A stretch of 64,000 bases of DNA from Pseudomonas linyingensis (lineage in GTDB: Bacteria > Pseudomonadota > Gammaproteobacteria > Pseudomonadales > Pseudomonadaceae), in NCBI RefSeq assembly GCF_900109175.1, contig NZ_FNZE01000020.1, positions 1 through 64,000 of the forward strand, given 5' to 3'. Of the stretch, positions 7,820 to 16,457 are shown one piece after another. The notes below the pieces were generated by a model that saw only the letters and a list, made by a program, of their open reading frames with translations, had not been told where the DNA came from and did no database searches. The translations under genes and the position numbers were made by a program. Numbering within the stretch: position 1 is the first letter of the stretch; each line of letters starts with the position of its first letter.

Positions 7820-9274
7820 TCAGTGGCGCCAGAACGCCGGGGTCAGCAGCACAAAAATGGTGATGATCTCCAGGCGGCCGAGCAGCATGCCGACCGACAG
7901 CAGCCACTTGGCGCTGTCCGGCAGGCTGGCGAAGTTGCCGGCCGGGCCGATGATCGGACCGAGGCCCGGGCCGACGTTGCACACCGCGGTGGCGGCGCCG
8001 GTCAGCGCGGTGATCCAGTCCAGGCCGATCAGCGCCAGGCCGAGGGCGATCACGCCGATGGTGATGGTAAAGAAGAAGGACAGGGTGACCAGCGAGCGGA
8101 CGATGTCCTCGTCGATCGTATGGTTGTTGTACTGCTGCTTGATCACTGCGCGCGGGTGGATCATCTGCTGCATGTTGGCCTTGAGCATCACGTAGGCCAC
8201 CTGGAAGCGGAAGATCTTCAGGCCGCCTGCGGTGGAGCCGGAACAGCCGCCGACGAAGGTCAGGTAGAAGAACATCAGCACCGCGAAGCCGCCCCACTGA
8301 CTGTAGTCGCCGAGGGCAAAGCCGGTAGTGGTGACTACCGAGACCACGTTGACCGTGACGATGCGCAAGGCATCCAGCCAGGCGTGCTCGGAGTGGAGCC
8401 ACAGCCAGGTGGCGAACGCCAGGCAGGTGATCAGCAGGAAGCCGAGGAAGCCGCGTACCTGCTGGTCGCGCAGCAGTGCCTTGCGATGGCCGCGCAGGAA
8501 GGCGACGTACAGGGTGAAGGGCAGGCTGCCGAGGAGCATGAGCACCACCGCGACCCAGTGCACCGATGGCTGCGGCCAGTGCGCCAGCGAGGAGTCGGAG
8601 GTGGAGAAGCCGCCGGTGGAGATCGAGGCCATGGAGTGGTTGATCGCCTCGAACGGCGTCATGCCGGCGATCCAGAAGGCGAGGAAGCCGAGCAGGGTCA
8701 GTCCGACATAGATACAGAGGATGTACTTGGCCACCATGTGCGAGCGCGGCATGACCTTTTCTGACCAGTCGGAGGATTCGGTCTGGAACAGGCGCATGCC
8801 GCCGACGCGCAGCAGCGGCAGCACCGCCACCGCCATGCCGATGAAGCCGATGCCGCCCAGCCAGTGCAGCATGGAACGCCAGATCAGCAGGGCCGGCGAG
8901 GCATTGTCGAGGCCGCTGAGCACGGTTGAGCCGGTGGTGGTGATGCCTGACATGGTTTCGAAGAAGGCGTCGGTATAGCTGATGTGGTGGATGAACACCA
9001 TCGGCAGGGCGGCGAACATGCATACCACCACCCAGCTCGAGGTGGTCAGCATGTACATGTCGCGCGGGCGCAGCTGAACATTTTGCGGATAGCCGGGCAG
9101 CACCATGGCCAGGCCGCAGCCGACGGTGATCAGGGTCGGCCAGAGAAAGTCCGACAAGCCTTCCGGCGTGCCCATGCTCAGCAAGGTGATGATCGGGATG
9201 ATCATGCTGAATGCCAGGGTGATCAGGAAAATACCCAGGAGGAAGGCGATCAGGCGCAGGGTCGGCAGGGCCAT
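7820..9274 (-). CDS. trkH: Trk-type potassium uptake protein, membrane subunit
   Basis: This is the ion-conducting subunit of the low-affinity Trk K+ uptake system, gated by the cytoplasmic NAD-binding TrkA (not in this window). The 484-residue length is normal for TrkH. Four pore-loop segments can be seen: TTTGSTVLSGL, SISTGGFSTSD, VTTTGFALGDY and AVCNVGPGLGP, each surrounded by hydrophobic helices. ATG 9274 gives MALPTLRLIAFLLG, a hydrophobic start as expected. The frame extends upstream into non-hydrophobic residues and that part is excluded. It is divergent from the ykgJ-like gene with a 167-bp gap. Confidence 0.95.
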   Translation of the reverse strand: MALPTLRLIAFLLGIFLITLAFSMIIPIITLLSMGTPEGLSDFLWPTLITVGCGLAMVLPGYPQNVQLRPRDMYMLTTSSWVVVCMFAALPMVFIHHISYTDAFFETMSGITTTGSTVLSGLDNASPALLIWRSMLHWLGGIGFIGMAVAVLPLLRVGGMRLFQTESSDWSEKVMPRSHMVAKYILCIYVGLTLLGFLAFWIAGMTPFEAINHSMASISTGGFSTSDSSLAHWPQPSVHWVAVVLMLLGSLPFTLYVAFLRGHRKALLRDQQVRGFLGFLLITCLAFATWLWLHSEHAWLDALRIVTVNVVSVVTTTGFALGDYSQWGGFAVLMFFYLTFVGGCSGSTAGGLKIFRFQVAYVMLKANMQQMIHPRAVIKQQYNNHTIDEDIVRSLVTLSFFFTITIGVIALGLALIGLDWITALTGAATAVCNVGPGLGPIIGPAGNFASLPDSAKWLLSVGMLLGRLEIITIFVLLTPAFWRH

Positions 9275-9441
9275 GGGCAGGGGGGGCTTCGCAGGCGTTA
9301 AAGGGCGGCATTCTGCGCGTCTGTGCAGGCGCTGTAAACGGCCGGAAAAATTTCTGCCGGACGGACTTTCCAGCGCGATTGGCCACTCGCTAGAATCCGC
9401 GGCTCCCGCCGGCAGTCGCCGGTTTCCGCGGTATTGCACCG

Positions 9442-9813
9442 ATGTCCGACAATAATCCCTGCCTCACGTGCGGCGCCTGCTGCGCGCACTTTCGTGTGTC
9501 CTTCTATTGGGGCGAATGCCAGTCCGCCGGCGGCGTCGTTCCGGACGAACTGGTCGAGCAGATCACTCCCCATCACGCGGCCATGCGCGGCACCACCAGC
9601 AAGCCGGCGCGTTGCGTCAGCCTGCTGGGCGAGGTCGGCTGTGGTGTGCGTTGCACCATGTACGAGCAGCGTTCCTCGCCCTGTCGCGAGTTCGAGGCCT
9701 CCTGGGAGTATGGCGAGCACAACCCGCGCTGCGACGCCGCCCGCGCCGCCCACGGCCTGCCACCGCTGACCCCGCCGCTGGAGCCGGATATGGCCCCGGA
9801 TCGCGTGGCCTGA
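9442..9813 (+). CDS. YkgJ-family cysteine-cluster protein
   Basis: A 123-residue protein of the YkgJ / zinc-or-iron-chelating CxxC family. It has a dense cysteine set: CLTCGACC at residues 7-14, then CVSL, GCGVRCTMY and SPCREFE, consistent with a bound metal or Fe-S cluster. The exact ligand and function of the family are not established. The predicted protein is soluble and cytoplasmic. It starts at ATG 9442 without a strong ribosome site and is followed 40 bp later by the nitroreductase, so the two may be co-transcribed. Confidence 0.85.
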   Translation: MSDNNPCLTCGACCAHFRVSFYWGECQSAGGVVPDELVEQITPHHAAMRGTTSKPARCVSLLGEVGCGVRCTMYEQRSSPCREFEASWEYGEHNPRCDAARAAHGLPPLTPPLEPDMAPDRVA

Positions 9814-9853
9814 GGGTAGAATCGCGGCTTTGTGTTCCTACTGGAGAAACCCC

Positions 9854-10438
9854 ATGGAGGCTCTCGAAGCCCTGCTCAATCGTGTCTCGGTGGCACGCCT
9901 GGACGAGCCGGCGCCGACGCCGGCGCAGCGCGAGCTGCTGTTTCGTGCCGCGCTGCGCGCGCCGGATCATGGTCAGCTGCGACCCTGGCGCTTTCTCACC
10001 GTGGAAGGGGCAGCCCGCGAGCAGCTCGGCGAGTTGTTCGCCCGTGCCCAGCTGACGCGCGATCCGGATGCGCCGGCTGCAGTCATCGACAAGGCGCGGG
10101 CCATGCCGCTGCGTGCGCCGCTGCTGGTGGTGGCCATCGCCTGCATCAAGGCGCACCCCAAGGTGCCAGAGTCGGAGCAACTGCTGGCCGCCGGCAGTGC
10201 GGTCCACGGTTTGCTGCTGGCGGCGCATGCCCAGGGCATCGGCGCCATCTGGCGCACCGGCGAGCTGTCCTATGACGCCACGGTGCATGCCGGGCTGCAC
10301 CTGGCGGACAACGAGCGGATCATCGGCTTCGTTTATCTGGGCACGCCGCCGGCCGAGCTGCGCAAGCCGCAGCCGCTGGAGCCGGCGGACTTCGTCACGA
10401 CCTGGTCGTCAGAATTCGGCGCTGACGTTCAGGGGTAA
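9854..10438 (+). CDS. YdjA-type nitroreductase family protein
   Basis: A 194-residue FMN-dependent nitroreductase-fold protein. The features are RAALRAPDHGQLRPWRF near residue 35 (FMN phosphate/ring contacts) and GAIWRTGELSYD near residue 140, both typical of the small YdjA group. These enzymes use NAD(P)H to reduce nitro compounds or related electrophiles, and the physiological substrate is unknown. ATG 9854 with GGAG 8 bp upstream is preferred over an upstream in-frame start at 9830. The 3' end overlaps the convergent cpxA gene by 30 bp, so antisense interference at the ends is possible. Confidence 0.88.
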   Translation: MEALEALLNRVSVARLDEPAPTPAQRELLFRAALRAPDHGQLRPWRFLTVEGAAREQLGELFARAQLTRDPDAPAAVIDKARAMPLRAPLLVVAIACIKAHPKVPESEQLLAAGSAVHGLLLAAHAQGIGAIWRTGELSYDATVHAGLHLADNERIIGFVYLGTPPAELRKPQPLEPADFVTTWSSEFGADVQG

Positions 10439-11737
10439 CTCCAGGCGGGCGACAAAGCCGCCCTCCGGATGATTGGCCAGCACCAGCTGGCCGCCATGGC
10501 GCTGGGCGGCGCGGCGGGCGATGGCCAGGCCGAGGCCGTGGCCTGCGCTGGCCTGGCCGGGCGCGCGGAAGAACGGCTCGCCAAGCTGGGCCAGGTGCTC
10601 GCTGGCGACGCCGGGGCCGTGGTCGCGAACCTCGATCAGCAGCAGGTCGCCGTCGCGGCGGGCGCCGACTTCCAGCGGCTGCCCGGCCGGGTTGAAGCGC
10701 AGGGCGTTGCGCAGCAGGTTGTCCAGCGCGCGCTCGAGCAGGTCCGGCCAGCCCTGCAACTGCAGGTCGGCGGGTACTGCGATGCGCAGTTCCTGCTGCG
10801 GCGCCAGCAGCCGTGCATCCTCACGCAGCTTTTCCAGCAGCGCCGCCAGGTTGACCGGCTGGCGCTGGCTACTCTCGGCATCCACTCGGGCCAGGACCAG
10901 AATCTCGCTGATCAGCGCTTCCAGGCGATCGCACTCCTGCACCAGGCGTGGCCACAGGCGCGCGCGCTCCTCGTCGCTGGCCCGCTCGGCCAGGGCCAGG
11001 GCGATGCGCAGGCGGGCCAGGGGCGAGCGCAGTTCGTGGGAGACGTCGCGCAGCAACTGGCGCTGGCTGCCGATCAGGTCCTGCAGGCGTGCGCCCATGC
11101 GGTTGAAGTCGCGGGCTAGGGTGCCCAGCTCGTCGCGCCGGGATGCCAGGCGGGCCAGGCTGTGCTGCTGGTAGGTGGTCTGGCCGAGATCGTGCACCGC
11201 CCCGCGCAGGCGGTTGAGCGGGCGGGTGATCGACAGGGTCAGCAGCACGCTGAGAAAGGTCAGCACCACCACGGCGATGACCAGCGCGCTGAGTGGCCAG
11301 AGCAGGCTGTCGCGGTGCCAGGTGGCCAACTCGGGATGCGGGATGCGGTAGATGAACAGATAGGTCTGTTCGCTCTGCGGACTGGTGTAGTCCTCGGTCA
11401 GGCGGCGCCAGGGCAGGCGATGACCTTCGCGACGTGCCTCGAAGGCGGCGGCGCGGCGCGGGAAGGTGCCGGGCACGACCAGTTGGCCGGTTTCGTCGAG
11501 CACCTGGATATCCACGCGATGGCGATGCCGGTGGCGTTCGAGGAACTCCTGGGCGGCCTCCGGCCCCTGCTGTTCGAAGCGCTGGCTCCATTCGGCGGCT
11601 ACACCACGAATGCCGGGATGCTGGGCGAGGATCCAGGCGTCCTGGTTCAGGGCGCGGCCGAGCAGCAGTGACAGGCCGGCCACCAGGGCAATGGCCAGCC
11701 AGAAGGTGGCGAAGATGCGCCAGAACAGGGTGCGCAT
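10409..11737 (-). CDS. cpxA: CpxA-like envelope-stress sensor histidine kinase
   Basis: A 442-residue membrane sensor kinase. Helix 1 is at about 8-28, a periplasmic sensor of about 130 residues follows, helix 2 is at about 160-180, then HAMP. Next come the H-box (DVSHELRSPLARLR, phosphorylated His), N-box (NLLRNALRFN) and G-boxes (DHGPGV, GHGLGLAIARR). It would autophosphorylate on sensing envelope stress and signal to the CpxR-like regulator two genes upstream. The gene order cpxR-cpxP-cpxA and the CpxR-like box before cpxP support the Cpx assignment, and the Pseudomonas kinase is also called CpxS. ATG 11737 is chosen because the upstream extension is proline-rich non-native sequence. Confidence 0.88.
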   Translation of the reverse strand: MRTLFWRIFATFWLAIALVAGLSLLLGRALNQDAWILAQHPGIRGVAAEWSQRFEQQGPEAAQEFLERHRHRHRVDIQVLDETGQLVVPGTFPRRAAAFEARREGHRLPWRRLTEDYTSPQSEQTYLFIYRIPHPELATWHRDSLLWPLSALVIAVVVLTFLSVLLTLSITRPLNRLRGAVHDLGQTTYQQHSLARLASRRDELGTLARDFNRMGARLQDLIGSQRQLLRDVSHELRSPLARLRIALALAERASDEERARLWPRLVQECDRLEALISEILVLARVDAESSQRQPVNLAALLEKLREDARLLAPQQELRIAVPADLQLQGWPDLLERALDNLLRNALRFNPAGQPLEVGARRDGDLLLIEVRDHGPGVASEHLAQLGEPFFRAPGQASAGHGLGLAIARRAAQRHGGQLVLANHPEGGFVARLELPLNVSAEF

Positions 11738-11807
11738 GCGCGGATCCGTTTTCGAGGTTGGAATGAAAAAAACGGGGACATCCTGGCGAATGCCCCCGTC
11801 GGGGATG

Positions 11808-12260
11808 TTACTGGGCGGCCTTCTTGTCGCGCTCGGCCTTCCAGGCTTCGAACTCGGCGCGTTCGGCGCGGCGCGCCTCACGCTCTTTCTGCATCTCGTC
11901 GAAGCGCTTCTGCTGCTCGGGCGTCAGCGCGTCGCGGATGATCTTGGTGGCCTTGTCGCGGTTGTCCTGCAGCTCCTTCTGCATGGCGGCTTGGTCGGCA
12001 GCCGGCAGCTTGTCCAGGTAGCGCTGGGTGATCTCGTGTCTGGTCTTTACCTGCTCGCGCATCTGGCTGCGGATCTGCTGGCGCTGCTCGGCGGTGAGGT
12101 CCATGCCCTTCATCATCGTGTGATCGCCGTGGTACATGTGGCCGCCATGGTGGCCGTCACCACGCATGTGGCGCGAGCCCATGTCGTCCGGGTCGGGAGC
12201 GGCGATTGCCAGGGCCGGCAGGGCGGCGGCGAGGAGCAGGGCGGAGAGGGTCTTGCGCAT
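11808..12260 (-). CDS. cpxP: CpxP/Spy-like periplasmic chaperone or repressor
   Basis: A 150-residue secreted protein with a clear signal peptide (MRKTLSALLLAAALPALAIA). A His-rich segment (HMRGDGHHGGHMYHGDH) follows, and then an alpha-helical body with the two LTxxQ motifs that define the CpxP/Spy family (LTAEQRQQ and LTPEQQKRF). Family members bind misfolded periplasmic proteins, and CpxP also damps CpxA signalling. The extra His cluster could bind metal such as copper or zinc, which is inference. It sits between the regulator and kinase genes, and a GTAAA-N6-GTAAA CpxR-like box lies just upstream, so it is probably a Cpx target. Confidence 0.87.
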   Translation of the reverse strand: MRKTLSALLLAAALPALAIAAPDPDDMGSRHMRGDGHHGGHMYHGDHTMMKGMDLTAEQRQQIRSQMREQVKTRHEITQRYLDKLPAADQAAMQKELQDNRDKATKIIRDALTPEQQKRFDEMQKEREARRAERAEFEAWKAERDKKAAQ

Positions 12261-12342
12261 GGTCTGTTTCCTTCTCGATGGCGGCTAGGTCGCCGGATGA
12301 GTTCAGTCTAGGGCGCGCAAGGTCAACCGCAGTCAGTCAAGG

Positions 12343-12358
12343 GTAAAGGGAGGGTAAA
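12343..12358. promoter_or_regulatory. CpxR-box-like tandem repeat before cpxP
   Basis: Two GTAAA pentamers (12343-12347 and 12354-12358) are separated by 6 bp, matching the CpxR consensus GTAAA-N(4-8)-GTAAA. They lie about 83 bp upstream of the cpxP start, in the gap after the cpxR stop, where an internal promoter would be expected. Confidence 0.65.
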
Positions 12359-12366
12359 GACGCTTA

Positions 12367-13059
12367 TCAGGGCGCGTAGTAGTAGCCGCGCCCGCGGCTG
12401 GCGAGGATGCGCGGGCGGCCGTCGGTGTGCGGCCCGAGCTTCTTGCGCAGGTTGCTGACGTGCATGTCCAGGCTGCGGTCGTAGAGGGTCAGCTTGCGGC
12501 CGAGGGCGAGCAGGGCGAGGGTCTGCTTGTCCAGCGGCTCGCCCGGTTGCTTGAGCAGGGCTTCGAGGATGTGGCTTTCCGAGACGGTCAGGGTGATTTC
12601 CTGCTCGCCGAGCATCGCCACCCCGCGGTTCGGGCTGTAGCTCAGGTCGCCCAGCTCCAGACGGATATTGCCGGTCGTGTCGGAGCTGCCGCCGCTCTGC
12701 GTGCGGCGCAGCACGGCGCGCAGGCGCGCGGTCAGTTCGCGCGGGTCGCAAGGCTTGGCCAGGTAGTCGTCGGCACCCAGCTCCAGGCCGAGGATGCGGT
12801 CCAGCGGCTCGCCGCGGGCCGACAGCATCAGCACCGGCAGCTCCGGATATTCGCCGCGCAGCTGCTTGAGCAGTTCCAGGCCGCTGCCGTCGGGCAGCAT
12901 GACGTCGAGCACCACGGCATCCGGCGTCCGTTCGGCAAGGGCGTCGCGCGCATGGCTGCCGTCGTGGCAGGCGCGCACCCGGAAGCCCTCCTGGCCGAGC
13001 CAGGCAGCCAGCAGGTCGGTGAGTTCGCGGTCATCGTCGATCAGCAGCAATTCACTCAT
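12367..13059 (-). CDS. cpxR: CpxR-like OmpR-family response regulator
   Basis: A 230-residue response regulator and partner of the CpxA-like kinase. The receiver domain (1-120) shows the acidic cluster LLIDDDRE, the phospho-acceptor Asp in VVLDVMLPDGSG and the conserved Lys in YLAKPCDP. A winged-helix DNA-binding domain follows, with the recognition region YDRSLDMHVSNLRKKLG. The start at ATG 13059 has a GAGAAAG ribosome site, and the longer frame upstream lacks receiver homology. It heads a cpxR-cpxP-cpxA set on the minus strand. Confidence 0.9.
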   Translation of the reverse strand: MSELLLIDDDRELTDLLAAWLGQEGFRVRACHDGSHARDALAERTPDAVVLDVMLPDGSGLELLKQLRGEYPELPVLMLSARGEPLDRILGLELGADDYLAKPCDPRELTARLRAVLRRTQSGGSSDTTGNIRLELGDLSYSPNRGVAMLGEQEITLTVSESHILEALLKQPGEPLDKQTLALLALGRKLTLYDRSLDMHVSNLRKKLGPHTDGRPRILASRGRGYYYAP

Positions 13060-13102
13060 CGCTTTCTCGGGGCTGTGCAGGATGATGAGCGGGGCGTGCC
13101 AT

Positions 13103-13402
13103 TCAGGGCAGGGTCTGGCGGAACGGCTTGACCACCACCTCGGCATAGACCCCGGCGGCGCAGAAGGGGTCGGCGTCGGCCCAGGCGCGGGCGGCTTGCA
13201 GCGAGTCGAATTCGGCGACGATCAGGCTGCCGGTGAAACCGGCCGGGCCCGGATCGTTGCTGTCGATGGCCGGGTGCGGGCCGGCGAGGACCAGGCGGCC
13301 GGCGTCCTTGAGGGCGTTGAGGCGCTCGAGGTGGGCCGGGCGGTTGGCCAGGCGGGCGTCGAGGGAGTTGGCAGCGTCGCTGGCGATGATGGCGTAGAGC
13401 AT
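13103..13402 (-). CDS. YciI-like protein
   Basis: A 99-residue YciI family (ferredoxin-like dimeric alpha/beta barrel) protein. Family features are MLYAIIASD at the start, [23 protein letters not shown] with the conserved His and Asp region, and [25 protein letters not shown] at the end. Function is not established, and some relatives resemble muconolactone isomerases or dehydrochlorinases. It begins 1 bp after the yciB stop, so the two genes are translationally coupled, as is common in Pseudomonas and enterics. Confidence 0.88.
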   Translation of the reverse strand: MLYAIIASDAANSLDARLANRPAHLERLNALKDAGRLVLAGPHPAIDSNDPGPAGFTGSLIVAEFDSLQAARAWADADPFCAAGVYAEVVVKPFRQTLP

Positions 13403-13403
13403 G

Positions 13404-14000
13404 TCAGTCCTTGGAGGCGGATTGTTCGAGGGCGCTGTCGTGCATGTGGCGGGCGAGGAACACGCCCTGGCCGAGCAGGAACAGCAGGGTCAGGCCGAGG
13501 CTGCCGAACACTTTGAAGTCGACCCAGAACTCGTGGAAGGTGAACGCCACATACAGGTTGGCCAGGCCGCAGACGATGAAGAAGGCTACCCAGGCCAGAT
13601 TCAGGCGACTCCACAGCGACTGCGGCAGCTGCACGGCATGGCCCATGATGCGCTGGATCAGCGGCTTGTCGCCGATGAACTGGCTGGCGGCGAAGGCGAG
13701 GGCGAACAGCCAGTTGACCACCGGTGCCTTCCACTTGAGGAAGGTTTCGCTGTGGAAGGCCAGGGTCATGCCGCCGAACACCAGGCAGGCGAGCAGGGTG
13801 AGCCACTGGCCCTTCTCCAGCTTGCGCTGGGTGGCGAGGATCAGGCCGTAGACCAGCAGGGAGGCGCCGATCAGTACGGCGGTGGCGCTGAATACGCCGC
13901 CGACGCTCAGGCTGTGGCCAGCCAGCTCGATCACGCGGGGCTCCATCTTGTAGGTGATGAAGAACAGGATCAGCGGGATGAAGTCGATGAATTGTTTCAC
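13404..14000 (-). CDS. yciB: Inner-membrane septation protein A
   Basis: A 198-residue polytopic inner-membrane protein of the YciB/IspA (septation protein A) family, linked to envelope synthesis and cell division. It starts [18 protein letters not shown], which is diagnostic, and then has about five hydrophobic helices. Conserved blocks include [26 protein letters not shown] and [14 protein letters not shown]. The start is GTG at 14000, fixed by alignment of the FIDFIPL start. The much longer open frame upstream is antisense to yciV/scpA and is not coding. It is divergent from yciV with a 66-bp gap. Confidence 0.93.
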   Translation of the reverse strand: MKQFIDFIPLILFFITYKMEPRVIELAGHSLSVGGVFSATAVLIGASLLVYGLILATQRKLEKGQWLTLLACLVFGGMTLAFHSETFLKWKAPVVNWLFALAFAASQFIGDKPLIQRIMGHAVQLPQSLWSRLNLAWVAFFIVCGLANLYVAFTFHEFWVDFKVFGSLGLTLLFLLGQGVFLARHMHDSALEQSASKD

Positions 14001-14066
14001 GGCACACGCCACGGGCAGGATGAGGGGGCATAATAACAGACCACCCAAGACGGAAAAGCATCGCCC

Positions 14067-14927
14067 ATGTACGTTGACCTGCACTGCCACAGTACCGCCT
14101 CCGACGGCATGCTCACGCCTGCCGGTGTGGTGACGCGGGCGCATGAGCGCGGTGTGGGCGTGCTGGCGTTGACCGATCACGACACCCTCGACGGCCTGCC
14201 GGAGGCGCGCGCCTGTGCCGCCGCGCTGGGCATCGAGTTGGTCGATGGCATAGAGCTGTCCTGCACCTGGGCGGGGGCGACCATCCATGTCCTCGGCTAC
14301 GGCTTCGCGCCCGACGCACCGGCCCTGCAGCGCGCCATCGCGGCGCTGCACGAGGGGCGCTGGGCGCGCTCCGAGGAGATCGACCGGCGCCTGGCGGCCA
14401 AGGGCATGCCTGGCTGCCTGGAGGGTGCCCGTATGGTGCAGCAGGAGCGCGGCGAGAGCGGCAATGCGCCGTCGCGGCCACACTTCGCCGAGTTCATGGT
14501 GCGCGCCGGCTTCGTCAAGGATCACGCCCAGGCCTTCCAGCGCTGGCTGGGCGCCGGCAAGCTGGGCGACGTCAAGCAGCACTGGCCGACTCTGGAGAGC
14601 ACCCTGGACACCCTGCGCGACTCCGGTGCTTCGATCAGTCTGGCGCATCCGTGCCACTACGACTTTACTCGAACGAAAAGACGCAAGTTGGTGGCGGCCT
14701 TCGTCGAGGGCGGCGGGCATGCGCTGGAGGTGTCCAACGGCCCGCAGGTGGACAGTCAGGTCGGCATGCTGGCCAACCTCGCCCGCGAATTCGGTCTGCT
14801 GGCCAGCGCCGGCAGCGACTTTCACGGGCCGCGCCAGTGGTCCGAACTGGGCAGCTACCGTGCGCCGCCGGCCGATGTGGCGCTGCTCTGGCCGCGCCTG
14901 ACGCGACAGGAACACCCGATTGCATAA
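14067..14927 (+). CDS. yciV: PHP-domain 5'-3' exoribonuclease (RNase AM / YciV, formerly TrpH)
   Basis: A 286-residue PHP-family phosphoesterase. Metal-binding motifs are [11 protein letters not shown] at residue 4, LTDHDTLDG near 37, ELSC and HVLGYG, and the late motif [20 protein letters not shown] near residue 251 completes the trinuclear site. In E. coli this protein degrades short RNAs and matures rRNA 5' ends. It is the first gene of a yciV-yciO-scpA-scpB(-rluB) run on the plus strand, and yciO follows after 9 bp. Confidence 0.92.
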   Translation: MYVDLHCHSTASDGMLTPAGVVTRAHERGVGVLALTDHDTLDGLPEARACAAALGIELVDGIELSCTWAGATIHVLGYGFAPDAPALQRAIAALHEGRWARSEEIDRRLAAKGMPGCLEGARMVQQERGESGNAPSRPHFAEFMVRAGFVKDHAQAFQRWLGAGKLGDVKQHWPTLESTLDTLRDSGASISLAHPCHYDFTRTKRRKLVAAFVEGGGHALEVSNGPQVDSQVGMLANLAREFGLLASAGSDFHGPRQWSELGSYRAPPADVALLWPRLTRQEHPIA

Positions 14928-14936
14928 GGAATAGCA

Positions 14937-15566
14937 ATGAGCCAATTCTTCCAGATCCACGCGGAAAACCCGCAGGCACGCCTGGTCAAACAGGCCGTGG
15001 ACATCATTCGCGAGGGCGGCGTGGCGGTCTATCCGACCGACTCCTCCTATGCCCTCGGCTGCCAGATCGGCAACAAGAGTGCGATCGACCGTATCCGCCA
15101 CCTGCGCCGGCTGGACGACAAGCACAACTTCACCCTGCTGTGCCGCGACCTGTCGCAGCTCGGCGAGTACGCCAAGGTCGACACCAGCGCGTTTCGCCTG
15201 CTCAAGGCGCACACCCCGGGGCCCTACACCTTCATCCTCGACGCCACCCGCGAGGTGCCGCGCATGCTGCTGCACCCCAAGCGGCGCACCATCGGCCTGC
15301 GCGTGCCCGCCAACCCCATCGCCCACGCCCTGCTGACCGAGCTGGGCGAGCCGCTGATGAGCGTGAGCCTGATCATGCCCGGCGACGAGCAGCCGCTGAG
15401 CGATCCCGAGGAGATCCGCGATCGCCTGGACAAGCTGGTCGACCTGATCGTCGATGGCGGTTACGGCAGCCTGGAGGCGTCCACGGTGATCAGCCTGGTG
15501 GGCGGCGAGCCCGAGGTGCTGCGCGTCGGCTGCGGCGACCCGGAGCCGTTCCAGGTGCCGGCCTGA
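14937..15566 (+). CDS. yciO: YciO/TsaC-family (Sua5-YrdC) protein
   Basis: A 209-residue YrdC-fold protein of the YciO subgroup. The nucleotide/threonine pocket is marked by [14 protein letters not shown] (residues 29-42), a [14 protein letters not shown] segment and [23 protein letters not shown] and [14 protein letters not shown] come later. TsaC/Sua5 relatives make L-threonylcarbamoyl-AMP for tRNA t6A, while YciO itself has weak activity and an unclear role. TsaB, another t6A protein, is encoded elsewhere in the window (39650). An AAGGAAT ribosome site precedes ATG 14937. Confidence 0.9.
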   Translation: MSQFFQIHAENPQARLVKQAVDIIREGGVAVYPTDSSYALGCQIGNKSAIDRIRHLRRLDDKHNFTLLCRDLSQLGEYAKVDTSAFRLLKAHTPGPYTFILDATREVPRMLLHPKRRTIGLRVPANPIAHALLTELGEPLMSVSLIMPGDEQPLSDPEEIRDRLDKLVDLIVDGGYGSLEASTVISLVGGEPEVLRVGCGDPEPFQVPA

Positions 15567-15569
15567 TGC

Positions 15570-16457
15570 GTGCGAGCGTGCCCGGTGAGTGACGGCGCGA
15601 TCGCTGGCGAGGCCTGCGCGGCTCAGCCCCGCCCCGAGCAGTTGGCGCTGGTCTATGGCCAGGCCTTCACCGAGCTGCCGCAGGATCTGTACATCCCGCC
15701 GGATGCGCTGGAGGTTTTCCTCGAGGCCTTCGAGGGGCCGCTCGACCTGTTGCTGTACCTGATCCGCAAGCAGAACATCGACATCCTCGACATCCCGGTG
15801 GCCGACATCACGCGCCAGTACATGGGCTATGTCGAGCTGATGAAGACGGTGCACCTGGAGCTGGCCGCCGAATACCTGGTGATGGCGGCGATGCTCGCCG
15901 AGATCAAGTCGCGCATGCTGCTGCCGCGCTCCAGCGAGGCGGTGGAGGACGAGGAAGATCCGCGGGCCGAGCTGATCCGTCGCCTGCAGGAGTACGAGCG
16001 CTTCAAGCAGGCCGCCGAGGAGCTGGACGATCTGCCGCGGGTCGGTCGCGACCTGCAGGTGCCGCTGCTGGCGGCGCCCCAGGCGCGGGGGCGCATGCTG
16101 CTGCCGGAAGTCGGCCTGGACGAGCTGCTGCTGGCCATGGCCGAGGTGCTGCAGCGCGCCGAACTGTTCGAGAGCCACCAGGTCACTCGCGAGCTGCTGT
16201 CCACCCGCGAGCGGATGAGCGATGTGCTCGCGCGCCTGCAGGGTGGCGCCTTCGTCGCCTTCGTCGAGCTGTTCACCGCTGAGGAAGGCAAGCTCGGGGT
16301 GGTGGTGACCTTCATGGCTATCCTCGAGCTGGTCAAGGAGTCGCTGGTCGAGCTGGTGCAGAACGAGCCGTTCACGCCGATCCATGTGCGCCTGCGTGGC
16401 GAGGTGCTCGCAGTGGGGCTGTCCGAACAAAGCGTTGTCGAGAGTATTGCCGAATGA
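15570..16457 (+). CDS. scpA: Segregation and condensation protein A
   Basis: This is the kleisin subunit of the bacterial SMC-ScpAB condensin. The 295-residue product has an N-terminal core beginning [22 protein letters not shown], the diagnostic kleisin segment that binds the SMC neck. An acidic, charged middle and a C-terminal winged helix ([17 protein letters not shown]) that binds the SMC head follow. The start is uncertain: GTG 15570, 4 bp after yciO, or GTG 15585. The first 35 residues are non-conserved either way. Its last codons overlap scpB by 4 bp (ATGA). Pseudomonas also uses MukBEF-like condensins, so roles may overlap. Confidence 0.93.
   Translation: MRACPVSDGAIAGEACAAQPRPEQLALVYGQAFTELPQDLYIPPDALEVFLEAFEGPLDLLLYLIRKQNIDILDIPVADITRQYMGYVELMKTVHLELAAEYLVMAAMLAEIKSRMLLPRSSEAVEDEEDPRAELIRRLQEYERFKQAAEELDDLPRVGRDLQVPLLAAPQARGRMLLPEVGLDELLLAMAEVLQRAELFESHQVTRELLSTRERMSDVLARLQGGAFVAFVELFTAEEGKLGVVVTFMAILELVKESLVELVQNEPFTPIHVRLRGEVLAVGLSEQSVVESIAE

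Noticed and set aside
6389-8764. A 791-codon plus-strand open frame antisense to cyaB and trkH
   Set aside because: Composition is Gln/Glu/Ala-rich shadow coding over two confidently identified minus-strand genes.
12338-12362. The GGGTAAAG repeats as a CRISPR-like or tandem repeat array
   Set aside because: There are only two units of 5 bp, which fits a CpxR box and not an array.
14001-16430. A long minus-strand open frame joining antisense scpA/yciV sequence to yciB
   Set aside because: Only the last 198 codons match a protein family (YciB). The upstream part is antisense to clearly conserved yciV, yciO and scpA, so it is not a fusion protein.
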